Below are positions 19,783 to 27,655 of a stretch of DNA of 64,000 nucleotides, one piece after another. The stretch is from the NCBI GenBank assembly GCA_016703325.1, contig JADJCH010000062.1, positions 124,001 to 188,000 of the forward strand, given 5' to 3'. How positions within the stretch are numbered: position 1 is the first letter of the stretch; the number at the start of each line of letters is the position of its first letter. The DNA comes from Burkholderiales bacterium. Its GTDB lineage: Bacteria > Pseudomonadota > Gammaproteobacteria > Burkholderiales > Burkholderiaceae_C. The notes beneath the pieces are model-generated. The model did no database searches. It saw only the letters and a program-made list of their open reading frames with translations, and was not told the origin of the DNA. The position numbers and the translations under genes are program-made.

Positions 19783-20373
19783 ATGTTTCCTCCTGAGTGC
19801 ACACCTGCAGTTGGCCTGACACGCAGCGGTCGCGGACCCGGCGGAAGTGCGGGCGCCGGATTCACGCTGGTCGAACTGCTGGTCACCCTGTCCTTGCTGG
19901 CCCTGTTGCTGGCGCTGGCTGCACCGTCGTTCGAGGACTTCCTGCTGCGCCGCCGGCTGGAAGGGCAATCGGCCCGCTGGCTTGCCGACCTTCAGCACCT
20001 GCGCAGCACGGCGGTCGGGCGTCGGCAGGCACTGCGGTTGACCTGGCTGGCCGACGAACAGGGCAGCGGCTGGCTGATCCACAGCGGCGATGCCGACGCC
20101 TGTGCCCTGGAGCCCGGTGGTGACGGCAGCCTGCGCTGCGACGAAGGCACCCTGGTGCTGCGCAGCCACTGGCTGCCCCTGGCCAGCCGCCTGCGGGTGC
20201 AGGCCAACGTCGTCTCGATGCGGGTGGATCCGCGCCAGGGCACCTTCAGCCCCACCGGCAGCTGGGAGGTCAGCAGCGGCGAGCAGCACCGCCTGCGTCA
20301 CGTCGTGAACCTGCTCGGCCGCACACGGCTGTGCACCCCCGAACTTCGACTGCCCGGGGTGCCGCCATGCTGA
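19783..20373 (+). CDS. fimT: FimT/GspH-like minor pilin
   Basis: 196 residues. The type III prepilin signal G|FTLVELLVTLSLLALLLALA has the cleavage Gly and Glu at position +5, behind an N-terminal leader of about 26 residues that is longer than usual. The rest fits the GspH/FimT head: a long N-terminal helix ending LRSTAVGRRQALRL and a beta-rich C-terminus with two cysteine pairs. FimT-type proteins are minor pilins of type IV pili, and FimT has been linked to DNA binding in natural transformation. First gene of a five-gene operon; its stop overlaps the next start (ATGCTGA). Confidence 0.88.
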   Translation: MFPPECTPAVGLTRSGRGPGGSAGAGFTLVELLVTLSLLALLLALAAPSFEDFLLRRRLEGQSARWLADLQHLRSTAVGRRQALRLTWLADEQGSGWLIHSGDADACALEPGGDGSLRCDEGTLVLRSHWLPLASRLRVQANVVSMRVDPRQGTFSPTGSWEVSSGEQHRLRHVVNLLGRTRLCTPELRLPGVPPC

Positions 20374-20837
20374 ACCCCCCTCTGCGTTCCTTGACGTCCC
20401 GTGGGTTCAGTCTGATGGAGCTGCTGGTGGTGCTGGCCATCGTGGCCCTGCTGATGACGCTCGGCCTGCCGAGCTACCAGTCCCATGTGCGCAAGCTGCG
20501 CCGCGCCGAAGCGCTGGAGGCCATCGCCCGCATCCAGCAGGCGCAGGAGCGCCGCCGCGCCGACCAGCCGCGCTACGCCGGCAGCCTGGGCAGCAGCGGC
20601 TTGAACCTGCCGGACAGCTCCACCGGCGGCCGCTACCGGCTGTCCGTCGGCAGCCCGGAGGGTCAGGAAGCGCAGTCGTACTGGGTGCGCGCCACGGCGC
20701 TGGCCGAACAGGCGCTGGACCAGCCCTGCGCCGTCCTGCAGGTCGATATGAATGGCGCCGGCACGGTGTACCGCTCCGGACCGGACTCCCTGCTGGCCAA
20801 TGGGGCGGAGGACAACCGCCGGTGCTGGAACCTGTGA
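20367..20837 (+). CDS. pilE: PilE-like type IV minor pilin
   Basis: 156 residues. Prepilin site G|FSLMELLVVLAIVALLMTLG, then YQSHVRKLRRAEALEAIARIQQAQE typical of PilE, and a short beta-rich head with a cysteine pair near the C-terminus (about 130 and 154). It overlaps fimT by 7 bases and is linked to pilW by TGATG. In Pseudomonas-like systems PilE is part of the pseudopilin complex that primes pilus assembly at the inner membrane. Confidence 0.88.
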   Translation: MLNPPLRSLTSRGFSLMELLVVLAIVALLMTLGLPSYQSHVRKLRRAEALEAIARIQQAQERRRADQPRYAGSLGSSGLNLPDSSTGGRYRLSVGSPEGQEAQSYWVRATALAEQALDQPCAVLQVDMNGAGTVYRSGPDSLLANGAEDNRRCWNL

Positions 20838-21631
20838 TGCAGCCACCGAAGCGGCCACTGAAGGCTCCCACAGCCTCGCCGCCCGACCGGGTCCACCACC
20901 CTCTGCGCAGGTTCCGGCACTGCGGCGGATTCGGCCTGGTCGAGCTGCTGCTGGCAGTGGCCCTGGGGCTGGTGCTGGTGGCCGGCCTGCTTGGCTTGGT
21001 GGTGGCACACCTGACCGAACAGCGCGCGGTGCAGGCACGCACCCGCCTCAGCCAGGACCTGCGCGCCGGGCTGGACCTGGCGCTGCGCGATGCCCGCCGC
21101 GGCGGCTGGTGGGGCCAGGCGGAAGCGGGCATCTGGGAAGGCGATGATCGGCTGCCGGCCCCCAACCCCTACGGCGGACTGCTGCCGCCGAGCAATGTGA
21201 ACACCGGCCTGGGATCCGGCAGTGTGCTGGCGCACCGCTACAGCCGCGACAGCCGGGAGAACCACAGTGCCGACAGCAACGAACACTTCGGCTTGCGGCT
21301 GCAGCGCGGCAGCCTCGAATGGCGGGTCGGCGGTGCGGCGCTCACCCCCTCGTCCGGTGACCAGTGGCAGGCCTTGACCGATCCCGGCCAGGTGCAGGTC
21401 GAAGGCCTCACCGTCACACAGCGCACCGTCCGGATCGACCTGTTGGCCGAATGTGGCCTGACGACCTGTCCCGACCCGGACGACCCGGACTGCCCGCCGC
21501 GGCTGCTGATTCGCCATGTCGACCTGCGGCTGCAGGGCCAGGACGCCCGCGACAGCAGGGCCCGCCGCGAACTGCGCGGAGCGGTCCGCCTGCGCAATGA
21601 GGAGGTACAGGGTGCCTGCCCCGCCCCCTGA
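20837..21631 (+). CDS. pilW: PilW-like minor pilin
   Basis: 264 residues from the ATG that overlaps the pilE stop; a GTG 15 bases upstream is also open. Prepilin signal G|FGLVELLLAVALGLVLVAG after a leader of about 35 residues, followed by the PilW-typical helix RTRLSQDLRAGLDLALRDARRGG cut by family spacing, and a C-terminal head with cysteines at CGLTTC and DCPP. Component of the type IV pilus minor pilin complex. Its last codons overlap the pilX start by 20 bases. Confidence 0.86.
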   Translation: MQPPKRPLKAPTASPPDRVHHPLRRFRHCGGFGLVELLLAVALGLVLVAGLLGLVVAHLTEQRAVQARTRLSQDLRAGLDLALRDARRGGWWGQAEAGIWEGDDRLPAPNPYGGLLPPSNVNTGLGSGSVLAHRYSRDSRENHSADSNEHFGLRLQRGSLEWRVGGAALTPSSGDQWQALTDPGQVQVEGLTVTQRTVRIDLLAECGLTTCPDPDDPDCPPRLLIRHVDLRLQGQDARDSRARRELRGAVRLRNEEVQGACPAP

Positions 21632-22904
21632 AACCCGGGCCGGCCGAACCACTCCCACCCGCGGCGGCGCCACCCTGGCGGTGGTTCTGGTGCTGTTGCT
21701 GGGGGTGGGAATGGTCACCGTACTGGCCCAGCGCAGCCTGCTGATCGAAACCCGTTCGGCCGCCCAGCAGACCCGCGCCACCCGGGCACTTCACGCGGCC
21801 GATGCCGGGCGGGACTGGGCGCTGGTGATGCTCGACCATCGTCGCGCCGTGGATGCCGCCTGCGTCGACAGCAGCCCGGGCGGAGGGTCCCTGCCCGGCC
21901 GCTTTCGGGAGCGCTACCTGCAATCGGCCGCGGACGCGTCCGGCAGCCTTTCCCCCCGAAGCCTGGCCCGACCCGGTTGTGTGCGCCACCCGAGCAGCGG
22001 CTGGCTCTGCCGCTGCCCTGACTCCGGCGATGCGGACCTGGCCGCTGCGCTGGGCAGCGACGTTCAGGAGGATGCCCCGGCCTTCCTGATCCAGTTCGAG
22101 CGCGGCCCCCGCCCGGGCAGCCTGTTGCTGCGCATCGACGGCTGCAGCTCCCCGGCGGCGGGCTGCGGCGGCAGCAGCGAAGCAGATGCGAGTGCCCGTG
22201 TTGAACAGCTGCTCCACCCCCTGGGCCACAGCCTGCGCCCTCCCGCCGCCGCATTGGTGAGCAGCGGGGAGGTGCTGCTCGGGCCGGGCAGCACACTGAT
22301 CAACACCGACGCAGCCAGCGGCGCCCTCACCCTGCAGGCCCGCGGCAATGCCACCCTCGACGCGGCGGCCCAGCTGGTCTCCGCGCCCGGACGGCTGCCG
22401 CAGAGCAGTACGGTGTTGCAGGACAGCCGTGTTCCGGCCGATGCGGAGCGGGGCCTGCCGCTGGCCTTCGGCCTGTCATTGCAGCGGTTGCGCCAGATGC
22501 CTGCCTGGCAACGGATCGACTGCAGCGGGGGATGCACCGGCAGCGAGGTGCAGGCCGCTCTGGACCAGGGGCAGCGGGCCCTCTGGCTGGAGGGCCCGCT
22601 GCTGCTGGGCACGGACGCCCAATGGGGCAGCGCCGAACAACCGCTGTTGCTGGTGGTGCGAGGCGAAGTGCGGGTGTCTGCCGCATTGCGGGCCTGGGGG
22701 CTGCTGTGGGCCGACTCGCTCGACTGGTCGCCGGCGGGCGCCACGCCCGCGCGCTGGATCGGCGGAGTGGTCAGCTTCGGCAGCAGCCGGCTCAACGGTC
22801 CGGTGCAGTTGCAGCGCGATGAAGCCGTGCTGCAACTCAGCCGCAGCCTGGCGGCCAGCCTCCTGCCGGTGCCGGGCAGCTGGCGCGACTTCGACCGTCC
22901 CTGA
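21612..22904 (+). CDS. pilX: PilX-like minor pilin component, enlarged
   Basis: GTG 21612 is chosen because it follows a strong GAGGAGG at 21599-21604 region and no ATG is nearby; this gives 430 residues. The N-terminus GGATLAVVLVLLLGVGMVTVLAQRS followed by IETRSAAQQTRATRALHAA, taken in parts, is the PilX N-terminal pattern (hydrophobic helix without a Glu at +5). Usual PilX proteins are about half this length; the C-terminal 230 residues are a beta-rich domain I do not recognise. Located between pilW and pilV in the operon. The function is presumably as a minor pilin; the extra domain may be exposed at the pilus tip. Confidence 0.8.
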   Translation: MPAPPPETRAGRTTPTRGGATLAVVLVLLLGVGMVTVLAQRSLLIETRSAAQQTRATRALHAADAGRDWALVMLDHRRAVDAACVDSSPGGGSLPGRFRERYLQSAADASGSLSPRSLARPGCVRHPSSGWLCRCPDSGDADLAAALGSDVQEDAPAFLIQFERGPRPGSLLLRIDGCSSPAAGCGGSSEADASARVEQLLHPLGHSLRPPAAALVSSGEVLLGPGSTLINTDAASGALTLQARGNATLDAAAQLVSAPGRLPQSSTVLQDSRVPADAERGLPLAFGLSLQRLRQMPAWQRIDCSGGCTGSEVQAALDQGQRALWLEGPLLLGTDAQWGSAEQPLLLVVRGEVRVSAALRAWGLLWADSLDWSPAGATPARWIGGVVSFGSSRLNGPVQLQRDEAVLQLSRSLAASLLPVPGSWRDFDRP

Positions 22905-24127
22905 TGGCCGGAGACTCCGCAGCGATGCTCACCTGCCCCCGTGCGCACCGCTGCGTCGGTCTCGCGCTGATCGAGGTGCTGATCGCCTTTGCCCTGATCA
23001 GTCTGGGCAGCCTGGGCCTGCTGCGGCTGCAACGCCTGCTGCACGACAGCGCCGACTTCGCCCGCCAGCGGGCCGAAGCGGTGCGACTGGCCGAGGCGGA
23101 CCTGGAGGGGCTGCGCCAGTTCAGCCGGCTGGAGGCCGGCGGGGGCACATTCGCGTGGGCGGACATCACTCCATTGACGGCTGCGGCGCTGGAGGACGTG
23201 GCCTCCAACACCGGCTTCTCGCTGCAGCGGTCGGTGGCCCTCGGCCCCACACCCCGGTTGAAGGCCGTGGACACCCGCATCGGCTGGACGGACCGGGAAG
23301 GCGCCGCGCAGCAGTTGACCTTGTCCAGCCTGATTGCAGCCATCGACCCGGCCGCGATCGGTGCCCTGGCACTGCGGCGAGACCCAGGTCTGCCGGTGGG
23401 TGCCCGGGCCAGGCATCCGTTGATCCCGCTGGATGCAAAGGAACTGCCGGACGGGCGCCTGGTGCACAAGCCCGATCCCCGCTCCACCCGCGTCTGGATC
23501 TACGACGCCCGCAGCGGTCGGGTGACCGGCCGCTGCACCGCCGCCGCAGGACTGACCAGCGCAGAGCTCACCGCGGCCAGCCTCGGCGACTGCCGCAGCC
23601 TCAGCGGCCTGCTGCTCACCGGCCAGGTGCGTTTTGCCACCGACACGGCCTCGCCCACCCGCCTGGATGCCGAACAGCCCCGCGGCACGGCCCTTGGGCT
23701 GGACCTGCAGCTCACCCTCAGCAGCAGCGGCCACCCGGACCCGGCCTGGGAGTGCGAGGACGATGCGCCCGATGACACGCCCGCGGGCAGCAGCGCGGCG
23801 CTGGCGGTGCGTTACGTCTGCGTGGTGCAACCCGCGGGCAGCCCGCCGCAGTGGTCCGGCCGGCTGGACCTGCGCCCCATCGGCTGGACATTGGCGGCCA
23901 GCGGTGACAGCGCCTACCAGGTCTGCCGCTACAGCGCCGACCACAACGGCAATGGCCGCATCGACAACCGCGAACACCCGCAGCGCTACAGCGCAGTGGT
24001 CGAGCCGCTGGGCGACCAGAACTTCCTGGTGATCCGCGCCGGTGCGAGCTGTCCGACCGATGTGGCGGCCAACCTGGCGGACCTGGCCAACTGGGTGAAC
24101 GACAGCACCGCGGCGCACCAACCTTGA
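22904..24127 (+). CDS. pilV: PilV-like minor pilin, enlarged, with EF-hand-like loop
   Basis: 407 residues; the ATG overlaps the pilX stop (TGATG). The N-terminus has G|LALIEVLIAFALISLGSLGLL, a prepilin signal with Glu +5 and the PilV-like sequence IEVLIAF. Typical PilV proteins have fewer than 200 residues. The extra C-terminal region contains DHNGNGRIDNRE at residues 346-357, a good match to a 12-residue EF-hand calcium loop (D1, N3, N5, G6, I8, D9, E12), and several cysteines. It closes the operon; no PilY1 gene follows. The pilV assignment rests on the N-terminus and gene order; the C-terminal role is inference. Confidence 0.78.
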   Translation: MAGDSAAMLTCPRAHRCVGLALIEVLIAFALISLGSLGLLRLQRLLHDSADFARQRAEAVRLAEADLEGLRQFSRLEAGGGTFAWADITPLTAAALEDVASNTGFSLQRSVALGPTPRLKAVDTRIGWTDREGAAQQLTLSSLIAAIDPAAIGALALRRDPGLPVGARARHPLIPLDAKELPDGRLVHKPDPRSTRVWIYDARSGRVTGRCTAAAGLTSAELTAASLGDCRSLSGLLLTGQVRFATDTASPTRLDAEQPRGTALGLDLQLTLSSSGHPDPAWECEDDAPDDTPAGSSAALAVRYVCVVQPAGSPPQWSGRLDLRPIGWTLAASGDSAYQVCRYSADHNGNGRIDNREHPQRYSAVVEPLGDQNFLVIRAGASCPTDVAANLADLANWVNDSTAAHQP

Positions 24128-24206
24128 ATCCCGGTCAACGGCCCCGATCGGACCGACCACCTGGAGCCGGCGCCACAATCCCAGCCCCGACCGCCCCACC
24201 CGCACC

Positions 24207-25427
24207 GTGAACGACGCCCCATCGCCCACCGCTCCCGCCTGGTCCGAGTCCGACCGCCGCCACATGGCCGACGCCCTGGCGCTGGCCGAACAGGGCTTTG
24301 GACTCACCGATCCGAACCCCCGGGTCGGCTGTGTCCTGACCCGACCGGACGGGCAGGTGCTGGGCCGCGGTCACACCCAGCAGGCTGGCGGCCCCCATGC
24401 GGAGGTGATGGCGCTGCGCGACGCGCGGGCCCAGGGCGCCTCCGACAGCGACCTGCGAGGTGCCACCGCCTACGTCACCCTGGAACCCTGTGCCCACCAC
24501 GGCCGCACACCACCCTGCGTGGAGGCGCTGCTGGCTGCCGGCATCGGCCGGGCGGTGGTGGCCCTGCGCGACCCCTTCCCGCAGGTGGCCGGTCACGGCC
24601 TGGCCCGGCTGGCAGCCGCCGGCGTGCAGGTGGAGCTGGGCCTGGGCGCAGAGGGAGCGCTGGAGCAGAACCCCGGCTTCTTCTCCCGCGTGCTGCGACA
24701 GCGTCCCTGGGTGCGCATGAAGGTGGCGGTGAGCCTGGACGGTCGCACCGCCCTGCCGGACGGGCGCAGCCAGTGGATCACCGGTGAGGCGGCGCGCCGC
24801 GACGGCCATGCCTGGCGCCGCCGCGCCGGGGCTGTGCTCACCGGCAGCGGCACCCTGCGCCAGGACGACCCGCGCCTGGACGTGCGCCTGGTCCCCACCG
24901 CCCGGCAGCCCCTGCGGGTGCTGCTCTCCAGCCGGCTGAACCTGCCGCCCGCGGCCCGGCTGCTGCAGCCCCCGGGGCCGGTGCGGATCTACACCCGCGC
25001 CGACTCGGTCTGGCCGGGCGACGGGCCCGCCATCCCCGCCATCCCCACCGTCCCCGCCATCCCCACCGTCCCGTCCCCGGACGGCATCGAGCTGCGCCGT
25101 GTCCGTCACGATCCGGCCGGCGCCCTGGCCCTGGACGAGGTGCTGGAGGACCTGGCCCGCTCGGGCATCAACGAGCTGCACCTGGAAGCCGGCGCGACAC
25201 TGAATGGCGCCTTCGTGCGCGCCGACCTCATCGACGAATGGCTGGTCTACCTGGCACCGATGCTGGTGGGCGAAGGCCGGGGCCTGGCCGACATCGGCCG
25301 GCTTCCTGGGCTGGACGCGGCGCCGCGGCTGCACCTCGAGGACGTCTGCCGCCTGGGCGAGGACCTGCGCCTGCGGGCCCGCCCACCGGGACGCGATGCC
25401 TGGCTGCGTGCGCTGGCGGCCACCTGA
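24207..25427 (+). CDS. ribD: Bifunctional riboflavin deaminase/reductase RibD
   Basis: Two steps of riboflavin synthesis: deamination of the pyrimidine ring, then NADPH reduction of the ribosyl side chain. Starts with GTG at 24207; 406 residues. N-terminal CMP/dCMP-like deaminase domain with Zn ligands in PHAEVMAL and EPCAHHGRTPPC; C-terminal reductase domain with KVAVSLDGRTALPDG, WITGEAARRDGHAWR and LHLEAGATLNGAF. Between the reductase strands lies an insert encoded by a short tandem repeat (AIPAIPTVPAIPTVP, about 25029-25074). An FMN riboswitch is not visible in the 79-bp gap before the gene. ribBA follows after 87 bp. Confidence 0.96.
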   Translation: MNDAPSPTAPAWSESDRRHMADALALAEQGFGLTDPNPRVGCVLTRPDGQVLGRGHTQQAGGPHAEVMALRDARAQGASDSDLRGATAYVTLEPCAHHGRTPPCVEALLAAGIGRAVVALRDPFPQVAGHGLARLAAAGVQVELGLGAEGALEQNPGFFSRVLRQRPWVRMKVAVSLDGRTALPDGRSQWITGEAARRDGHAWRRRAGAVLTGSGTLRQDDPRLDVRLVPTARQPLRVLLSSRLNLPPAARLLQPPGPVRIYTRADSVWPGDGPAIPAIPTVPAIPTVPSPDGIELRRVRHDPAGALALDEVLEDLARSGINELHLEAGATLNGAFVRADLIDEWLVYLAPMLVGEGRGLADIGRLPGLDAAPRLHLEDVCRLGEDLRLRARPPGRDAWLRALAAT

Positions 25428-25501
25428 CATCGCCTGTTCCCAGCGTGTTCCCGGCCGGCATCCAGCCGGTCGGGGCCGGACCAAGGTCACGGCCCGGCGC
25501 C

Positions 25502-25507
25502 TACAAT
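25502..25507 (+). promoter_or_regulatory. -10 hexamer directly upstream of ribBA
   Basis: TACAAT lies 7 bases before the ribBA ATG, so a transcript from it would have almost no leader. No clear -35 is seen, and ribBA may also be read through from ribD. Confidence 0.4.
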
Positions 25508-25514
25508 CCCGCCC

Positions 25515-26612
25515 ATGCCCATCTCCCCCATTCCCGAGCTGGTCGCCGAACTGGCGGCCGGTCGCATGGTCATCCTCGTCGACGAGGAAGACCGCGAGAA
25601 CGAAGGCGACCTGGTGCTCGCCGCCGATCTGGTGACACCGGAAGCGATCAACTTCATGGCCAAACATGGCCGTGGGCTGATCTGCCTGACGCTGACCCGC
25701 GAGCGCTGCGAATACCTGCAGCTGCCGCCGATGGCGCCGCGCAATGGCACCAAACACGGCACCGCCTTCACCGTTTCCATCGAGGCGGCCGAGGGCATCA
25801 GCACCGGCATCTCGGCGGCCGACCGCGCCCGCACGGTGCAGGTGGCGGTGGCCCGCGAGACCCGCCCCGCCGACCTGGTGCAGCCCGGCCACATCTTCCC
25901 GCTGCAGGCCCAGGACGGCGGCGTGCTGATGCGCGCCGGCCACACCGAGGCCGGCTGCGACCTGGCCCGCATGGCCGGCCTCTCGCCCTCGTCGGTGATC
26001 TGCGAGATCATGAACGACGACGGCACCATGGCGCGCCTGCCGGAGCTTGAAGTCTTTGCCCGCGAACATGGCCTGAAGATCGGCACCATCGCCGACCTGA
26101 TCAGCTACCGCAGCCGCAACGAGTCCCTCATCGAACGGCTGGTGGACAAGCCGCTGGACACCGCCTGGGGCCGCTTCCAGTGCAGCGCCTTTCGCGACCG
26201 CACCGGCCAGGTTCACCTGGCGCTGAGTGTCGGGCAGTGGAGCGCCGCAGACGAGGTGATGGTGCGGGTGCATGAACCGCTGTCGGTCCTGGACTTCCTC
26301 GACGCCGACGCCACCCGCCACTCCTGGGCTTTGCCCAAGGCAATGCAGACGCTGCAGTCGGCCGGTCGCGGTGTGGCCGTGCTGCTCAACGGCGGCCGCG
26401 ATGCCGAGGCCCTGCTCGGCCAGATCCTGCCGGAAAGCGCCTCCACCACGGTTCGCCCGGGCTCCATGGACCTGCGCACCTATGGCGTGGGCGTGCAGAT
26501 TCTGCTGGAACTGGGGGTGCGCCGCATGAAGCTGCTGAGCAACCGCCGCCGCATGCCGAGCATGACGGGCTACGGCCTGGAAGTCACCGGCTTCGTCTCC
26601 AGCAACGACTGA
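25515..26612 (+). CDS. ribBA: DHBP synthase with GTP cyclohydrolase II-like C-terminal domain
   Basis: 365 residues. Residues 1-205 are a full 3,4-dihydroxy-2-butanone-4-phosphate synthase: VILVDEEDRENEGDLVLAAD, the FMAKHGRGLICL segment, STGISAADRARTV and RAGHTEAGCDL. Residues about 210-365 follow the GTP cyclohydrolase II fold (GMDLRTYGVGVQILLELGV-like: here SMDLRTYGVGVQILLELGV) but the three zinc-binding cysteines and the CTGD/SLRCDCG region are missing. So only the RibB activity is expected, as known for hybrid RibB proteins in some Proteobacteria. A separate RibA would be needed elsewhere. Next gene ribH is 34 bp downstream. Confidence 0.94.
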   Translation: MPISPIPELVAELAAGRMVILVDEEDRENEGDLVLAADLVTPEAINFMAKHGRGLICLTLTRERCEYLQLPPMAPRNGTKHGTAFTVSIEAAEGISTGISAADRARTVQVAVARETRPADLVQPGHIFPLQAQDGGVLMRAGHTEAGCDLARMAGLSPSSVICEIMNDDGTMARLPELEVFAREHGLKIGTIADLISYRSRNESLIERLVDKPLDTAWGRFQCSAFRDRTGQVHLALSVGQWSAADEVMVRVHEPLSVLDFLDADATRHSWALPKAMQTLQSAGRGVAVLLNGGRDAEALLGQILPESASTTVRPGSMDLRTYGVGVQILLELGVRRMKLLSNRRRMPSMTGYGLEVTGFVSSND

Positions 26613-26646
26613 ATGGCCCTCAACGCCTCCGAACGGAAACCACCCC

Positions 26647-27111
26647 ATGCAGGGCTCTGACAAAGGCAGCACCGCCGAACTGAACGGGGAAGACCTGCAC
26701 ATCGCCATCGTGCAGGCCCGCTTCAACGCCGCCATCACCGAACAGCTGGCCACCGCCTGCATCGAGGAGCTGCTGGCCCTCGGCGTGCAGCGCAAGCACA
26801 TCCGCCACGTCACCGTCCCCGGTGCGCTGGAAGTGCCGATCGCGCTGCAGGCGCTGGCGGAAACCAAGGACCACGACGCGCTGATCGCCCTGGGCTGCAT
26901 CATCCGTGGCGAGACCTACCACTTCGAGCTGGTGGCCAATGAAAGCGGCGCAGCGGTGACGCGCCTGGCGCTGGACCATGGGCTGCCCATCGCCAACGCC
27001 ATCCTCACCGTGGAGAACGAGGCCCAGGCCTGGGCCCGTGCCGAGGAAAAGGGGCGCGATGCCGCTCGCGTGGCCGTGGAAATGGCCAACCTGCTGGAGG
27101 ACCTGACGTGA
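26647..27111 (+). CDS. ribH: 6,7-dimethyl-8-ribityllumazine synthase
   Basis: 154 residues, the usual size. Condenses the RibD product with the RibB product to lumazine, the penultimate step to riboflavin. Motifs: ARFNAAITEQL, VPGALEVPIALQ, GCIIRGETYHFELVANESG (with the catalytic His) and ANAILTVENEAQA. Overlaps nusB by 4 bases (GTGA), so the two are translationally coupled. Riboflavin synthase, needed for the last step, is not in the window. Confidence 0.97.
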   Translation: MQGSDKGSTAELNGEDLHIAIVQARFNAAITEQLATACIEELLALGVQRKHIRHVTVPGALEVPIALQALAETKDHDALIALGCIIRGETYHFELVANESGAAVTRLALDHGLPIANAILTVENEAQAWARAEEKGRDAARVAVEMANLLEDLT

Positions 27112-27617
27112 ACGCTGCTCCCCCGGACCAGGCCCCGACGCAGTCCCCTCCAGCCGCACCGGCCCGCCCGAAGTCGGCCCGGCGGCGCTCGCGTGAATTC
27201 GCCTTGCAGGGCCTGTACGAGTGGCTGGTCGGCCGCGCCGGCGCCGAGAAGGTGCACGCCCACATGCGCGAGCAGGACGAGTTCGACAAGTGCGACGCGG
27301 CCCATTTCGACGCCTTGCTGAGCGGCTGCATCTCTCAGTCCGACCCACTGGAACAGTGCTTTGCCCCCCATCTGGACCGACCGGTGGCCGAACTCTCGCC
27401 GGTAGAGCGCTCGATTCTGATGCTGGGCAGCTATGAGCTGCTGCATTGCCTGGACATTCCCTACCGGGTGGCCATCAACGAGGCCGTCGAACTGGCCAAG
27501 GTGTTCGGCGGCACCGACGGCCACAAGTTCGTCAACGGGGTGCTCGACCGCACCGCCAAGGATCTGCGTCCTGCCGAGGTGGCGGCGCAGCGCCAGCGAG
27601 GCCCCCGCCAAGGTTGA
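27108..27617 (+). CDS. nusB: Transcription antitermination factor NusB
   Basis: 169 residues from a GTG that overlaps the ribH stop. The core SRRRSREFALQGLYEWL-type start (here RRRSREFALQGLYEW), PVAELSPVERSILMLGSYEL and the end IPYRVAINEAVELAKVFGGTDGHKFVNGVLD in overlapping parts are diagnostic. NusB binds boxA with NusE/S10 and supports rRNA antitermination. The first 25 residues are a Pro/Ala-rich extension. ribH-nusB linkage is very common in Proteobacteria. Confidence 0.97.
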   Translation: MNAAPPDQAPTQSPPAAPARPKSARRRSREFALQGLYEWLVGRAGAEKVHAHMREQDEFDKCDAAHFDALLSGCISQSDPLEQCFAPHLDRPVAELSPVERSILMLGSYELLHCLDIPYRVAINEAVELAKVFGGTDGHKFVNGVLDRTAKDLRPAEVAAQRQRGPRQG

Positions 27618-27655
27618 GCACGAGCGCCGCAACGGAGTCGCCCTTGAGCGAACGA

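Noticed and set aside
24128..24206. FMN riboswitch before ribD
   Set aside because: The gap is only 79 bp, too short for the RFN element, and its conserved sequence blocks are absent.
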